Positions 16,676 through 26,343 of a DNA stretch of 64,000 nucleotides are shown here, in pieces. Every line of letters starts with the position of its first letter. Position 1 is the first letter of the stretch. Both the position numbers and the translations under genes were made by a program. This DNA comes from Sphingomonas sp. CCH21-G11 (GTDB lineage: Bacteria > Pseudomonadota > Alphaproteobacteria > Sphingomonadales > Sphingomonadaceae). Location of the stretch: NCBI RefSeq assembly GCF_001555965.1, contig NZ_LSHX01000018.1, forward strand, positions 8,513 to 72,512, written 5' to 3'. The notes below the pieces were generated by a model. The model was not told the DNA's origin. It searched no databases and was given only the letters and a program-made list of their open reading frames with translations.

Positions 16676-17092
16676 TCACCTATCCTCTGGCGTCACCGGC
16701 ACCGCTTCGATCACCACGAACGCCTGCGCCCAGGGGTGATCGTCGGTCAGCGACAAATGGATGCGCGCGACGTGACCCGGCGGCGTGATCGCGTCAAGCG
16801 CCGCGTGCGCGCCACCGGTCAGCGCCAGCGTCGGTGCGCCGGACCGTGCATTGACCACGCCGATGTCGCGCAGGAAAACGCCGCGCCGGAACCCGGTGCC
16901 CACCGCCTTGGAGAACGCCTCCTTGGCCGCGAACCGCTTGGCCAGCGTGCCCGCCATCGTGAACGGGCGCCGCGCCGCCTTCGCCCGCTCGACATCGGTG
17001 AAGCAGCGATGGAGGAAACGGTCGCCGAAACGGTCGATCGAACTCTGGATGCGGTCGATGTTGCACAGATCGGAACCGATACCGATGATCAT
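16676..17092 (-). CDS. acpS: Holo-[acyl-carrier-protein] synthase
   Basis: A 138-residue phosphopantetheinyl transferase that loads acyl carrier protein with the CoA-derived prosthetic group. N-terminal [15 protein letters not shown] carries the magnesium-binding aspartate, and [16 protein letters not shown] carries the conserved glutamate/lysine. Zero-gap junction with lepB downstream. Upstream, a REP-like pair separates it from pdxJ. Confidence 0.96.
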   Translation of the reverse strand: MIIGIGSDLCNIDRIQSSIDRFGDRFLHRCFTDVERAKAARRPFTMAGTLAKRFAAKEAFSKAVGTGFRRGVFLRDIGVVNARSGAPTLALTGGAHAALDAITPPGHVARIHLSLTDDHPWAQAFVVIEAVPVTPEDR

Positions 17093-17106
17093 GCCGCGCC
17101 CCCGAG

Positions 17107-17187
17107 CGCCGCCGCGGCGCAGGCCGGGGCCGCAAGCCGAACGATGCGCCCCACCGGCCAGCGGCCCCGGCCTGCGCCGGGGCGACG
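17107..17187. repeat. REP-like inverted pair, type A copy 2
   Basis: Arms at 17107-17134 and 17160-17187 repeat the 28-base unit seen at 1399-1480; the right arms of the two copies differ at only two or three bases. It sits between acpS and pdxJ, again inside an operon. The hairpins CCCCGGC...GCCGGGG could act on mRNA stability or attenuate transcription. Confidence 0.8.
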
Positions 17188-17198
17188 AGGGGTGGGCA

Positions 17199-17930
17199 TC
17201 ACCGCGCGCTGTCCATCAGGTCGCGCATCCGCTTCACCACCGGGGCCAGCCCGTCGAAAATCGCCTCGCCGATCAGGAAATGGCCGATATTCAACTCGCG
17301 CAACTGGGGGATCGCGGCGATCGGCACGACATTGTCGAAGGTCAGGCCGTGGCCGGCATGGACCTCGATCCCGTTCTTGGCGGCCAGCGCGGCGGCGTCG
17401 GCGATCCGGCGCAGTTCGTCGGCCTGCGCGTCACCCGCCAGCTCCGCATAGCGGCCGGTGTGGAGTTCGACGACGGGCACGCGCAGGCGCAGCGCCGCGT
17501 CGATCTGGCGCGGATCGGGTTCGATGAACAGGCTGACGCGCACGCCCGCATCCCCCAGCGCGGAGCAGAAGGGCGCAAGCTGGTTGTGGAGCCCGGCGGC
17601 ATCCAGTCCCCCTTCGGTCGTGCGCTCCTCGCGCTTTTCCGGGACGATGCAGGCGGCATGGGGGCGGTGGCGCAGCGCGATGTCGAGCATCTCCGTCGTC
17701 ATCGCCATTTCCAGGTTGAGCGGCACCGGCAACCCGTCCGACAGCCGCGCGATGTCGTCGTCGGTGATGTGGCGGCGATCCTCGCGCAGATGCGCGGTGA
17801 TGCCGTCCGCGCCTGCATCCGCCGCGAGCAACGCCGCGCGCACCGGATCGGGATAGCCCGACCCGCGCGCATTCCGCACGGTGGCGACATGGTCGATATT
17901 GACGCCCAGGCGCAGGTGATGGGGGCTCAT
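17199..17930 (-). CDS. pdxJ: Pyridoxine 5-phosphate synthase
   Basis: TIM-barrel enzyme (243 aa) that condenses 1-deoxyxylulose 5-phosphate with 3-amino-2-oxopropyl phosphate to make pyridoxine phosphate. The family start [18 protein letters not shown], the catalytic glutamate region [20 protein letters not shown] and the phosphate loop [13 protein letters not shown] are all present. Its ATG overlaps the pyrE stop (ATGA). Length is standard. Confidence 0.97.
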   Translation of the reverse strand: MSPHHLRLGVNIDHVATVRNARGSGYPDPVRAALLAADAGADGITAHLREDRRHITDDDIARLSDGLPVPLNLEMAMTTEMLDIALRHRPHAACIVPEKREERTTEGGLDAAGLHNQLAPFCSALGDAGVRVSLFIEPDPRQIDAALRLRVPVVELHTGRYAELAGDAQADELRRIADAAALAAKNGIEVHAGHGLTFDNVVPIAAIPQLRELNIGHFLIGEAIFDGLAPVVKRMRDLMDSAR

Positions 17931-18511
17931 GCCACCGCCCGGCTGCCGGGCTTGACGGCGGGGATCGCCGCCAGTTCGGGCGGGAGTGCGTCGGGGGCAT
18001 AGGTCGGCACGTCGAGCCGGATGAGCGGGTAGAACGGGACGCCCAGATCCGCCGTCCCGTTCGATCGATCGACCAGCGCGGCGGCTGCGACTACCTCGCC
18101 CCCCGCCATTCGGATCGCCGCGATCGCCTCGCGCGAGGACAGCCCGGTGGTGACGACGTCCTCCATCATCAGCACGCGCGTGCCGGGAGCGAGCGCGAAG
18201 CCGCGCCGCAGTTCGAACGTGCCGGTCGGCCGTTCGAGGAACATCGCGTCGACGCCGAGCGCCCGACCCATTTCATGCCCCGCGATCACTCCGCCCATCG
18301 CGGGCGACACCACCGCCTGGATCGCGCCGCGCACCGCATCGGGCAGCCGCGCGGCGAGCGAGTCGGCCAGCCGCGCGCCGCGCATCGGGTTCATCAGCAC
18401 GCGCGCGCACTGCAGATACCTGCTGCTGCGCAGACCGGAGGAAAGAATGAAATGCCCCTCGAGCAAGGCGTCGGCGGCGCGGAATTCGGCCAGAACTTCG
18501 TCTTCGGTCAT
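17927..18511 (-). CDS. pyrE: Orotate phosphoribosyltransferase
   Basis: Makes orotidine 5-phosphate from orotate and PRPP in pyrimidine synthesis (194 aa with the chosen start [10 protein letters not shown]). The PRPP loop [14 protein letters not shown] is clear. An in-frame ATG at 18541 (MSADDPRKSC) would add ten residues; neither start has a strong ribosome-binding site and I prefer the shorter, which matches the family's conserved N-terminus. First in the pdxJ-acpS-lepB direction and divergent from coxB. Confidence 0.93.
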   Translation of the reverse strand: MTEDEVLAEFRAADALLEGHFILSSGLRSSRYLQCARVLMNPMRGARLADSLAARLPDAVRGAIQAVVSPAMGGVIAGHEMGRALGVDAMFLERPTGTFELRRGFALAPGTRVLMMEDVVTTGLSSREAIAAIRMAGGEVVAAAALVDRSNGTADLGVPFYPLIRLDVPTYAPDALPPELAAIPAVKPGSRAVA

Positions 18512-18597
18512 GCAGGATTTCCGGGGATCATCGGCGCTCATGTCTACGCCAGCCCCCCGGGCCGGGCAAGCTGGACCAAAAACCGTGCTGCATATGC

Positions 18598-18626
18598 TTG
18601 AGACGCCGGTAAACCCTCGATATAGG
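18598..18626 (+). promoter_or_regulatory. Candidate sigma-70-type promoter for coxB-ctaD
   Basis: TTGAGA, 17 bases, TATAGG: five of six and four of six matches to the housekeeping consensus with ideal spacing, about 84 bases before the coxB ATG, in the divergent gap with pyrE. Prediction by eye only. Confidence 0.45.
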
Positions 18627-18709
18627 CCGCGACGTGAAACAGGACCCGTGCGCAATTACGGGCACGCTTGCGCAACCCGCGCCATGATGAAAACGGACGA
18701 AGCAAACCC

Positions 18710-19849
18710 ATGCACCTACCCGGATTGAAGCCGATCCTGATCGCCGCCGCGCTGGCCCTGTCCGGCGCGACCGGCGCTGCGGCGCAACAGGCCGAAGCCC
18801 CGCCCGCCGCGGCGGAAGCGGCGCCCGTCGCCCCTGCCCAGGCGACCCCGGTCGTCACCGCCAGCGCTCAGCCGCAGGCCCCGGCCGATACTGCAGCGGC
18901 AGCGGCCACGCCGGCCAAACCTGCCGATCCCACGCTCAATCCCGACGGATCGCCGATCCTGCGCGCGACTCCGGGCCAGGGCCAGCCGACCGACGGGCTG
19001 GTCGGCCTGCAGACCCAGGTCACGCCGAACGGGCGCGAGGCCTTCGGCTTTCACAACTGGGTGCTGATGCCGATCATCACCGGCATCTCGATCCTGGTGC
19101 TCGGGCTCCTGCTCTATGTGATGGTGCGCTATCGCCGCGCCGCCAACCCGACGCCGTCCAAGACGTCGCACAACACGATGATCGAGATCATCTGGACGCT
19201 GGTTCCGGTGATCATCCTGGTGGTGATCGCGGTGCCGTCGATCCGGCTGCTCGCCAACCAGTTCAAGCCCGCCCCCGCCAATGCGGTCACGCTTAAGGCG
19301 ATCGGCAACCAGTGGTACTGGACCTATGAATATCCCGACCATGGCGGCTTTTCGGTCACGTCCAACCTGCTGAAGGAACAGGGCGAGGTCGCGGCCGGCC
19401 AACGGTTCCGCACCGACGCCGACGGGCCCCGCCTGCTGGCGGTCGACAATCGCATCGTCCTGCCGGTCGGCACGCCCATTCGCCTGATCACCACCGCCAA
19501 CGACGTGATCCACAGCTGGGCGATGCCGGCGTTCTGGATCAAGCTGGACGCCATTCCGGGCCGGCTCAACGAAACCAGCTTCACCATCGAAAAGCCGGGC
19601 CTGTATTTCGGCCAGTGTTCGGAACTTTGCGGCGCGCGTCACGCCTATATGCCGATCGCAGTCGAAGCGGTGCCGGCCGCGCAGTTCGCCGCCTGGGTCC
19701 GCGCCAAGGGCGGCAAGATGCCGGGCGAGGCCGCGCCAGCCGCCGCCACGACACCGGCCCCCGCGGCGACGCCCGCCGCCACCGAAGACGCGCCGGCCGA
19801 CAATGCGATCGCTCCCGAAGCGGCGGCGATCGAGAACACGGAAAACTGA
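18710..19849 (+). CDS. coxB: Cytochrome c oxidase subunit II
   Basis: Subunit II (379 aa) accepts electrons from cytochrome c through the CuA centre. Signal peptide (residues 1-25, to GAAAQQ), a long Ala/Pro-rich spacer to about residue 90, two membrane helices (about 118-138 and 158-182), and a cupredoxin domain with [10 protein letters not shown] and CuA ligands H268, C303, C307, H311 and M314. The C-terminal 40 residues are a second Ala/Pro/Thr low-complexity tail. The ATG chosen gives the intact signal peptide. ctaD follows after 2 bases. Confidence 0.96.
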   Translation: MHLPGLKPILIAAALALSGATGAAAQQAEAPPAAAEAAPVAPAQATPVVTASAQPQAPADTAAAAATPAKPADPTLNPDGSPILRATPGQGQPTDGLVGLQTQVTPNGREAFGFHNWVLMPIITGISILVLGLLLYVMVRYRRAANPTPSKTSHNTMIEIIWTLVPVIILVVIAVPSIRLLANQFKPAPANAVTLKAIGNQWYWTYEYPDHGGFSVTSNLLKEQGEVAAGQRFRTDADGPRLLAVDNRIVLPVGTPIRLITTANDVIHSWAMPAFWIKLDAIPGRLNETSFTIEKPGLYFGQCSELCGARHAYMPIAVEAVPAAQFAAWVRAKGGKMPGEAAPAAATTPAPAATPAATEDAPADNAIAPEAAAIENTEN

Positions 19850-19851
19850 TC

Positions 19852-21495
19852 ATGACCGACACCGCACTCAACCCCTCCGCATTCCACGCGCATGATGACC
19901 ACGCGCACCATGATGCGGACCACAAGCCTGGCTTCTTCGCGCGTTGGTTCATGTCGACCAACCACAAGGACATCGGCACGCTCTACCTGATCTTCGCGAT
20001 CGTCGCCGGCATCATCGGCGGCGCGATTTCGGGAATGATGCGCGCCGAGCTCGCCCAGCCCGGCATCCAGTTCCTGGAAGCATGGTCGGGGCAGCAGGGC
20101 GACGCCGCGCTCCATTTCTGGAACGTGCTGATCACCGCGCACGGGCTGATCATGGTGTTCTTCATGGTGATGCCGGCAATGATCGGCGGTTTCGGCAACT
20201 GGTTCGTGCCGATCATGATCGGCGCGCCCGACATGGCGTTCCCGCGCATGAACAACGTGTCGTTCTGGCTGCTCATCCCGTCCTTCGCGCTGCTGCTCGC
20301 CTCGCCCTTCTTCGGCGGCGCGGGCACCGGCTGGACGGTCTATCCGACGCTGTCGACCTATGGTCAGCCCGACGCATCGGTCGACATGGCGATCCTGTCG
20401 CTCCACTTGGCGGGCGCGAGCTCGATCCTGGGCGCGATCAACTTCATCACGACCATCTTCAACATGCGTGCGCCGGGCATGACGCTGCACAAGATGCCGC
20501 TGTTCGTGTGGTCGGTGCTGGTCACCGCCTTCCTGCTGCTGCTCGCGCTGCCCGTGCTGGCGGCTGCCATCACCATGCTGCTGACCGACCGCAACTTCGG
20601 CACGACCTTCTTCGATCCGGCCGGCGGCGGCGACCCGGTGCTGTACCAGCACCTGTTCTGGTTCTTCGGCCACCCCGAAGTCTACATCATGATCCTGCCG
20701 GGCTTCGGCATCGTCAGCCACATCGTCGCGACATTCAGCCGCAAGCCGGTGTTCGGCTATCTCGGCATGGCCTATGCCATGGTCGCGATCGGCGTCGTCG
20801 GCTTCGTCGTGTGGGCGCACCACATGTTCACGACCGGGCTGAGCGTGAACACGAAGATGTACTTCACCGCCGCGACGATGATCATCGCGGTGCCGACCGG
20901 CATCAAGATCTTCAGCTGGATCGCGACGATGTGGGGCGGCTCGCTGAGCTTCAAGACGCCGATGATGTGGGCGATCGGCTTCATCTTCATGTTCACCGTC
21001 GGCGGCGTCACCGGCGTCGTGCTCGCCAATGGCGGCGTCGATGACTATATGCATGACACCTATTACGTCGTGGCGCACTTCCACTATGTGCTGTCGCTCG
21101 GCGCGGTGTTCGCGCTGTTCGCCGGCTTCTACTACTGGTTCCCGAAAATGTCGGGCCGGATGTACAGCGAGCTGCTGGGCCAGCTGCATTTCTGGGTGTT
21201 CTTCGTCGGCGTGAACGTGCTGTTCTTCCCGATGCACTTCCTCGGCACCCAGGGCATGCCGCGCCGCTATCCCGACTATCCCGACGCCTATAGCTATTGG
21301 AACGAGATCGCGAGCATCGGCTACGCGATCATGGCGGTCGGCATGGTGTTCTTCTTCTGGAACGTCCTCCAGTCGCTGCTGGCGGGCAAGAAGGCGGAGG
21401 GCAATCCGTGGGGCGAAGGCGCGACCACGCTCGAATGGACGCTGCCCAGCCCGCCGCCCTTCCACCAGTTCGAAACGCTGCCCAAGATCGACTGA
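19852..21495 (+). CDS. ctaD: Cytochrome c oxidase subunit I
   Basis: Catalytic haem-copper subunit (547 aa) of the aa3-type oxidase, with twelve expected membrane helices. CuB/crosslink motif [26 protein letters not shown], and the haem-ligand segment [12 protein letters not shown] are all present; the K-channel region follows HPEVY. It lies 2 bases after coxB. A perfect hairpin 28 bases downstream ends the unit, so the usual assembly genes (cyoE/ctaB, ctaG) and subunit III are not in this operon. Confidence 0.97.
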   Translation: MTDTALNPSAFHAHDDHAHHDADHKPGFFARWFMSTNHKDIGTLYLIFAIVAGIIGGAISGMMRAELAQPGIQFLEAWSGQQGDAALHFWNVLITAHGLIMVFFMVMPAMIGGFGNWFVPIMIGAPDMAFPRMNNVSFWLLIPSFALLLASPFFGGAGTGWTVYPTLSTYGQPDASVDMAILSLHLAGASSILGAINFITTIFNMRAPGMTLHKMPLFVWSVLVTAFLLLLALPVLAAAITMLLTDRNFGTTFFDPAGGGDPVLYQHLFWFFGHPEVYIMILPGFGIVSHIVATFSRKPVFGYLGMAYAMVAIGVVGFVVWAHHMFTTGLSVNTKMYFTAATMIIAVPTGIKIFSWIATMWGGSLSFKTPMMWAIGFIFMFTVGGVTGVVLANGGVDDYMHDTYYVVAHFHYVLSLGAVFALFAGFYYWFPKMSGRMYSELLGQLHFWVFFVGVNVLFFPMHFLGTQGMPRRYPDYPDAYSYWNEIASIGYAIMAVGMVFFFWNVLQSLLAGKKAEGNPWGEGATTLEWTLPSPPPFHQFETLPKID

Positions 21496-21523
21496 TCGAC
21501 AGGCACTAACGCCTCGAAAACAT

Positions 21524-21559
21524 GAACGACCCGGGTGATCGCCGTCACCCGGGTCGTTC
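21524..21559 (+). terminator. Strong hairpin after ctaD
   Basis: Perfect 15-base inverted repeat GAACGACCCGGGTGA / TCACCCGGGTCGTTC with a 6-base loop, starting 28 bases after the ctaD stop. No T-tract follows, so termination may be partial, or the hairpin may protect the mRNA end. Confidence 0.6.
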
Positions 21560-21681
21560 ACATGCGCGCAACATTCCCGATGTCTAAGGCGCAGGGTTCA
21601 CGGGTGATTGCCGAAGGGCGTCGCGGCGGCGGACCGTGACCATGCCGGGGGGGAAGGCAGGGGCTTCGACAGGGGGTTCCG

Positions 21682-22707
21682 ATGCGATGGACGATGACCG
21701 GCGCGGTAATGACGCTGCTGTGGCTGAACGCCTGCTCGGGCGGGGGCGATCCGGGCGGATCGACACCGATCGCCGCAACCCCGACGCCCGGCCCGACACC
21801 CTCACCCACTCCGACACCGGCGCCCACCCCGACGCCCGCACCCACGCCGACCCCGACACCCGCGGCCAGCCCAAGCTCGACCTATATCCGCTTTGCCGAC
21901 ATCTATGCGTACCGGCTCGGGTCGGGCGTGACGCTGCCCAGCGCGTGCAGCGCGGTGGCGTTCGACCGGCAGCCGCCATCGGTGCTGCCCACCAGCAGCT
22001 TCGGGCAGGGCGCGACCTTCCGTTTCGTGGTCACGCCCCAGGTCTGGGCGATCAACGGCGACGGCTTTCAGCTCTCGTTCGACGGCCGCACAGTCGACCC
22101 CTTCGCCACCGGTGCCGAAGCGGCCTATATGACCGAGGTGGCGGGTGAGCCGGTGCGCTTCACCATTGTCGTGCCGGACGCCGGGGGCCGGGCATTCGCC
22201 TATAGCCGGCTGGCATCGGTGGCGATCCCGGTCGAGCGGGTGTCCCGCCAGACGCACTGCATCGTCGGCATCTCGACCCTTTCCAGCGACCTCGCCACGG
22301 CACCGTCGACGCCCTATGGCGATGGCCGCATCCTGGCGACTGCCTATCTGGCCGATTCGGGTGGCGGGCCCGCCCGCGCATATGGCCTCGGCAACAGCAT
22401 CGTCACAATCACCCCCGACTCCGCGGGCCGCCGCATCACGCTTACGCTCCGGTTGGTGGGCACGCCCATGGCCGGGGGGACCGACATCCCGCTGGGCAGC
22501 TTCGCCGCCACTGCGTCGATCGACGCCGCGACAGGCAATTTCACCGCGCCTTTGACCAGCAGCGACCGCGGCGTGACCGGAACGCTCAGCGGCCGGTTCT
22601 TCGGGCCCCAGGCGATCGAGGTGGCGGCAGCGTTCGGCGCGACCGTCGCGGCAGACGGCGCACAGCCCGCGTTCACGATCGCTGGCGGCATATTTGCCGC
22701 ACGCTAA
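21682..22707 (+). CDS. Lipoprotein with Pro-Thr repeat stalk and TbpB-like C-terminal barrel
   Basis: A 341-residue predicted lipoprotein: signal and lipobox LNAC (acylated C18), then a tandem Pro/Thr/Ala repeat stalk (about residues 34-62), then a beta-rich domain ending GTLSGRFFGPQAIEVAAAFG, which resembles the small-barrel domain of transferrin-binding-protein-B-like lipoproteins. In that family the FFGP...A.E segment is conserved. AGGGGG stands six bases before the ATG. Ligand unknown. The gene is isolated, with no Slam or receptor partner nearby. Lipoprotein call is strong; the TbpB link is tentative. Confidence 0.7.
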   Translation: MRWTMTGAVMTLLWLNACSGGGDPGGSTPIAATPTPGPTPSPTPTPAPTPTPAPTPTPTPAASPSSTYIRFADIYAYRLGSGVTLPSACSAVAFDRQPPSVLPTSSFGQGATFRFVVTPQVWAINGDGFQLSFDGRTVDPFATGAEAAYMTEVAGEPVRFTIVVPDAGGRAFAYSRLASVAIPVERVSRQTHCIVGISTLSSDLATAPSTPYGDGRILATAYLADSGGGPARAYGLGNSIVTITPDSAGRRITLTLRLVGTPMAGGTDIPLGSFAATASIDAATGNFTAPLTSSDRGVTGTLSGRFFGPQAIEVAAAFGATVAADGAQPAFTIAGGIFAAR

Positions 22708-22799
22708 GCCGCCACCCGCTGCATCCGCCGGGTCGATATGCTATCAGCCGACGGCCGGTCACGATGACCGCGCCCTTCATGTCCAGGGAGCATGATCAG

Positions 22800-23636
22800 A
22801 TGGTCGCCAACAGTCCATGGCAGCATCACCGTCGCGCAGGCGTCGCCGACGACATCGATTTCGAGATCAAGGGCCAGGAGCTTCAATTCGTCGAGATCGA
22901 GCTCGACCCCGGCGAAAGCGCGGTGGCGGAAGCCGGCGCGCTCGTCTGGAAGGACGCGGCGATCGGCATGACGACGGTATTCGGCGACGGCAGTGGCGGT
23001 GCCGACGGCGGTTTCATGGACAAGCTGCTCGGCGCGGGCAAGCGACTGATCACCGGCGAAAGCCTGTTCACCACGGTGTTCACGCACAATGGCAGCGGCA
23101 AGGCGCGCGTTGCCTTTGCCTCCCCCACCCCAGGTGCCATCCTGCCGCTCAACCTTGCGCAGCTGGGCGGGCGGCTGATCTGCCAGAAGGACAGCTTCCT
23201 CGCCGCAGCCAAGGGCGTGTCGATCGGCGTCGAGTTCCAGCGCCGGGTGATGACCGGGCTGTTCGGCGGCGAGGGCTTCATCATGCAGAAGCTGGAGGGC
23301 GACGGCTGGGTCTTCGTCCAGATGGGCGGCACCGTGGTCGAGCGCGAGCTGGGGCCGGGCCAGGAGCTTCACGTCGATACCGGCTGTCTGGCCGCCTATA
23401 CGCCTGGCATCGACTTCGATCTGGTGACGGCGGGCGGGGTCAGGAGCGTCCTGTTCGGTGGCGAGGGGCTGTTCTTCGCGCGGTTGCGCGGGCCGGGGCG
23501 GGTGTGGATCCAGTCGCTGCCCTTCTCGCGCCTCGCCGGACGGATGCTCGCCGCCGCCGGATCGCGCGGGGGACAGAATCGGGGCGAAGGATCGATGCTG
23601 GGCGAGCTCGGCGACCTGATCGGCGGCAATCGCTGA
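22800..23636 (+). CDS. AIM24 / TIGR00266 family protein
   Basis: A 278-residue all-beta protein of the AIM24 family, with conserved pieces VEIELDPGESAVAEAGALVW, GGEGFIMQKLEGDGWVFVQ, HVDTGCLAAYTPGIDFDL and SVLFGGEGLFFARLRGPGRV. A Gly-rich/charged C-terminal tail follows. Function in bacteria is not established. I choose the ATG at 22800, preceded by AGGGAG nine bases upstream; in-frame ATGs at 22764 and 22779 are alternatives. No signal peptide. It stands alone between the lipoprotein gene and a convergent YkuD gene. Confidence 0.85.
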   Translation: MVANSPWQHHRRAGVADDIDFEIKGQELQFVEIELDPGESAVAEAGALVWKDAAIGMTTVFGDGSGGADGGFMDKLLGAGKRLITGESLFTTVFTHNGSGKARVAFASPTPGAILPLNLAQLGGRLICQKDSFLAAAKGVSIGVEFQRRVMTGLFGGEGFIMQKLEGDGWVFVQMGGTVVERELGPGQELHVDTGCLAAYTPGIDFDLVTAGGVRSVLFGGEGLFFARLRGPGRVWIQSLPFSRLAGRMLAAAGSRGGQNRGEGSMLGELGDLIGGNR

Positions 23637-23688
23637 CGGACGGACGCCACCTCTCCCGTCAACCGAGCGTCATGCCAAGATGCCCGGT

Positions 23689-23716
23689 GGCCCCCGGCAC
23701 AGGGCTGGGGTGACGG
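23689..23716. repeat. Degenerate type A REP unit
   Basis: A single hairpin-like unit, CCCCCGGC-acagg-GCTGGGG followed by TGACGG, between the convergent AIM24-like and YkuD genes. It is a worn relative of the units at 1399 and 17107; in this position it could serve as a bidirectional terminator. Confidence 0.5.
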
Positions 23717-23732
23717 ACAAGTGCGACTCGAC

Positions 23733-24401
23733 TTAGGCGATGATGCTGTCGCCCAGCGTCATCGTCTCGCCATTGGTGACGATCACCCGGTCGCCCAGCT
23801 TGACCGTGCTGAACAGCTTGCGCGCGAACGCGGTCGGGACGCCGATGCAGCCATGCGTCGCCGCGCCTTCCTCGACATCGCTGCCGTGGATCGAGATGCC
23901 GTCATTGGTCAGCCGCAGCATATAGGGCATCGGCGCGTCATAGAGGTTGGAAACGTGATCGGCGTCCTTCTCGGTAATCGGATAGATGCCGGTCGGCGTC
24001 GGCTTTTCATCCGCGCCATAGAGGATCACCGCCGCGCCGATCTCATGCCCGCCCCTGAACACCGACAGCACCTGCGCCTGCAGGTCGACGGTGATGACGA
24101 TCGGGCCATCGGGCACGCCGGCATCATCCCAGACATGATCGCCATGGGTGAAGGGCGACGGCACGTCGAGGATGCGCTTGACGACGAAATCGGGATTGGC
24201 GGCGGGTGCCGTCATCTCGACCGGCGTCGTCGCAGCGATCGGTGAAGGCGTGGGTTCGGGCATGGATTGAATCGCGGGCGCAGCCACCGGTGCAGCCTCG
24301 CGCAATGGGTCTATGCCGCTGTTCATCGCCAGCAGCGTCGCACTCGTCCCGATCGCCAGCATCATGCCGGCGCGCATCGCATAGGTCCCAAAGCGGGTCA
24401 T
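23733..24401 (-). CDS. L,D-transpeptidase (YkuD domain)
   Basis: A 222-residue envelope protein: an N-terminal hydrophobic segment (MRAGMMLAIGTSATLLAM) acting as signal or anchor, a Pro/Ala-rich spacer, then a YkuD catalytic domain (about 98-220). Active-site HG at 172-173 and H183-G184-C185 are present; the usual serine before HGC is threonine here (THGC). Family members cross-link peptidoglycan or attach lipoproteins. Single-gene unit, with a type B REP element between it and the upstream cinA-like gene. Confidence 0.9.
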   Translation of the reverse strand: MTRFGTYAMRAGMMLAIGTSATLLAMNSGIDPLREAAPVAAPAIQSMPEPTPSPIAATTPVEMTAPAANPDFVVKRILDVPSPFTHGDHVWDDAGVPDGPIVITVDLQAQVLSVFRGGHEIGAAVILYGADEKPTPTGIYPITEKDADHVSNLYDAPMPYMLRLTNDGISIHGSDVEEGAATHGCIGVPTAFARKLFSTVKLGDRVIVTNGETMTLGDSIIA

Positions 24402-24518
24402 CAGCAGCTCCTGTTGCGCTGCTTATCGTCGATTGCCGCACGGTGCGCGAGGGGTTGGAATCGCGCTGTGCCGGGCTGGGACGTTTACCACGCCAACAGC
24501 AGAAGAGCCTGCATCGAC

Positions 24519-24614
24519 CCGCTCATCCTGAGTAGGGACTAAGCTTGGCGAAGCCTGTCCTGAGCGACGCCGCTGGCGGCGTCGAAGGGCTCAGCGGCTA
24601 CTCAGGATGAGCGG
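24519..24614. repeat. REP/BIME-like element, type B copy 1
   Basis: A 96-base palindromic element. Outer arms CCGCTCATCCTGAGTAG (24519-24535) and its exact inverse (24598-24614) enclose a conserved middle and an inner hairpin GACGCCGC-tg-GCGGCGTC. A second copy with a different inner hairpin is at 49351-49448 in the same orientation. It lies between two minus-strand genes. Confidence 0.85.
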
Positions 24615-24670
24615 TTCGGGGATACGTCCTTGCGCGCAAACTCGCACGCAAGACTCGCTGGCGACCGGCC

Positions 24671-25426
24671 TCAAATCCCCTCCGCGACCACCGGGAAGCC
24701 GGCCGCTTCCAGCGCCGCCGTCAGATCCGCCACGCACTGATCGACCACCGCCGCATCCGTTGCGCGGACGACGAAGTTGGCGCCGACGCGGCCTTCGCGG
24801 AAGAAGGGGTAGCTGCCGATCGCGACGCCGTCATGGCTGGCTTCCGCGCGGCGGAGCAGGTCGGCGACTTCGCTTTCGGCGACCCAGCAGCCGATCGTGC
24901 GGCTGATCAGCGGCAGCCCGCCCTCCAGCGTGCCGGTCAGCGCGTCGAGCATTCCCGCCGCGATGTGCGGCACGCCCGCCAGGATCAGGATGTTGCCGAT
25001 GCGGATGCCCGGCGCGCCCGACATGCGGTTGACGATCAGCTCCGCCCCCGCCGGGGTGCGCGCCATGCGCAGCCGCGCCTCGCTCAGGCCGCCGCGCGTC
25101 GCATAATAGGCGGCCAGCGCCGCGTGCGCCTGGGGGTGGATCACCACCTCGACCCCCAAGGCGGCGGCGATCGCGTCGACGGTGATGTCGTCATGGGTCG
25201 GCCCGATGCCGCCGGTGGTGAACAGGTAATCGTTGCGCGCGCGCAGCGTGTTGACCGCCTCCACGATCGAATCCTGGCGGTCGCCGACCACGCGCACTTC
25301 GGCCAGCCGGATGCCCTGGGCATTCAGCCAGGTCGCGATCTGGGCCACGTTGCGGTCCTGGGTCCGGCCCGACAGGATCTCGTCGCCGATCACGACCAGC
25401 GCGGCAGTCCAGATGCGTGTGCTCAT
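24671..25426 (-). CDS. CinA-like molybdopterin-binding domain protein
   Basis: A 251-residue protein holding only the N-terminal MoCF-like domain of CinA: VVIGDEILSGRTQDRN, LFTTGGIGPTHDDITVDAI and the following conserved block with AGVPHIAAGMLDAL. The C-terminal nicotinamide-nucleotide amidase domain of full-length CinA is absent. The family is linked to competence/DNA damage or ADP-ribose pyrophosphatase activity elsewhere; its role here is not clear. The ATG at 25426 is 65 bases from the divergent map start. Confidence 0.88.
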   Translation of the reverse strand: MSTRIWTAALVVIGDEILSGRTQDRNVAQIATWLNAQGIRLAEVRVVGDRQDSIVEAVNTLRARNDYLFTTGGIGPTHDDITVDAIAAALGVEVVIHPQAHAALAAYYATRGGLSEARLRMARTPAGAELIVNRMSGAPGIRIGNILILAGVPHIAAGMLDALTGTLEGGLPLISRTIGCWVAESEVADLLRRAEASHDGVAIGSYPFFREGRVGANFVVRATDAAVVDQCVADLTAALEAAGFPVVAEGI

Positions 25427-25491
25427 GGCCGCGCGGCATAGCGCAAGCCCCGTCGCTGGCAAAGCCGGGCCTGTGCCGCTATATCCGTGCG

Positions 25492-26319
25492 ATGACCGAA
25501 TATGTGATGGCGGACGCGGCCACGCCGATGGCGCGCGACGGGGCAATCAAGCTGCACGGGCCCGACGGGTTCGAAGGGATGCGGCGTGCCGGGCGGCTGG
25601 CGGCCGGAATCCTGGATGCGCTCGTGCCCCATGTCGTCCCGGGCGTGACCACCGCCGAGCTGGACGACATGATCCGCGGCATGATGATCGCCGGCGGCGC
25701 GGTGCCGGCGACGCTCGGCTATCGCGGCTATACGCACAGCTGCTGCATCTCGATCAACCATGTCGTCTGCCACGGCATCCCGGGCGACCGAGTCCTCAAG
25801 GACGGCGACATCGTCAATATCGACGTGACGCCGCTGCTCGACGGCTGGCACGGTGATACCAGCCGCATGTACCTGGTCGGCGACGTGCCGCTGAAGGCGC
25901 GCCGGCTGGTCGAGGTGACGCACGAGTGCCTGATGCTCGGCATCGAACAGGCGCGACCGGGCAACCGGATGGGCGACGTCGCCAACGCCATCCAGCGCCA
26001 TGCCGAACGCCACCGCTTCGGCGTCGTGCGCGACTTCTGCGGGCACGGCCTGGGCCGGCTGTTCCACGACGCGCCCGAAGTCGTCCATGTCGGCCGCCCC
26101 GGCACCGGACCCGAGCTCAGGCCCGGCATGTTCTTCACGATCGAACCGATGATCAATATCGGCCGCCCCGACGTGAAGCTGCTCGACGATGGCTGGACGG
26201 CGGTGACGCGCGACCGGTCGTTGTCGGCGCAGTTCGAACACTCGATCGGGATTACCGAGAGCGGCTGCGAGATCTTCACGCTCAGCCCCAAGGGGCTGCA
26301 CCGCCCGCCCTACGCCTGA
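25492..26319 (+). CDS. map: Methionine aminopeptidase type I
   Basis: Removes the N-terminal methionine from nascent proteins (275 aa). Dinuclear metal ligands appear in NIDVTPLLDGWHGDTSR (two aspartates), CGHGLGRLFH (histidine), FFTIEPMI (glutamate) and FEHSIGI (glutamate). The start chosen (MTEYVMADAA) gives a short extension before the conserved GFEGMRRAGRLAA. bioF follows 24 bases after the stop. Confidence 0.96.
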   Translation: MTEYVMADAATPMARDGAIKLHGPDGFEGMRRAGRLAAGILDALVPHVVPGVTTAELDDMIRGMMIAGGAVPATLGYRGYTHSCCISINHVVCHGIPGDRVLKDGDIVNIDVTPLLDGWHGDTSRMYLVGDVPLKARRLVEVTHECLMLGIEQARPGNRMGDVANAIQRHAERHRFGVVRDFCGHGLGRLFHDAPEVVHVGRPGTGPELRPGMFFTIEPMINIGRPDVKLLDDGWTAVTRDRSLSAQFEHSIGITESGCEIFTLSPKGLHRPPYA

Positions 26320-26343
26320 CCGCCCGGACGGGGGGACGCGGAA

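Noticed and set aside
19645..21561. A 638-residue minus-strand frame opposite ctaD, and a similar 681-residue frame at 33050-35095 opposite the TonB receptor
   Set aside because: Both mirror well-defined plus-strand genes and consist of His/Arg/Asp-rich sequence typical of antisense frames in GC-rich DNA.
24671..25426. Truncated cinA pseudogene
   Set aside because: The one-domain CinA-like protein is a recognised stand-alone form; the frame is intact with a normal start and stop.
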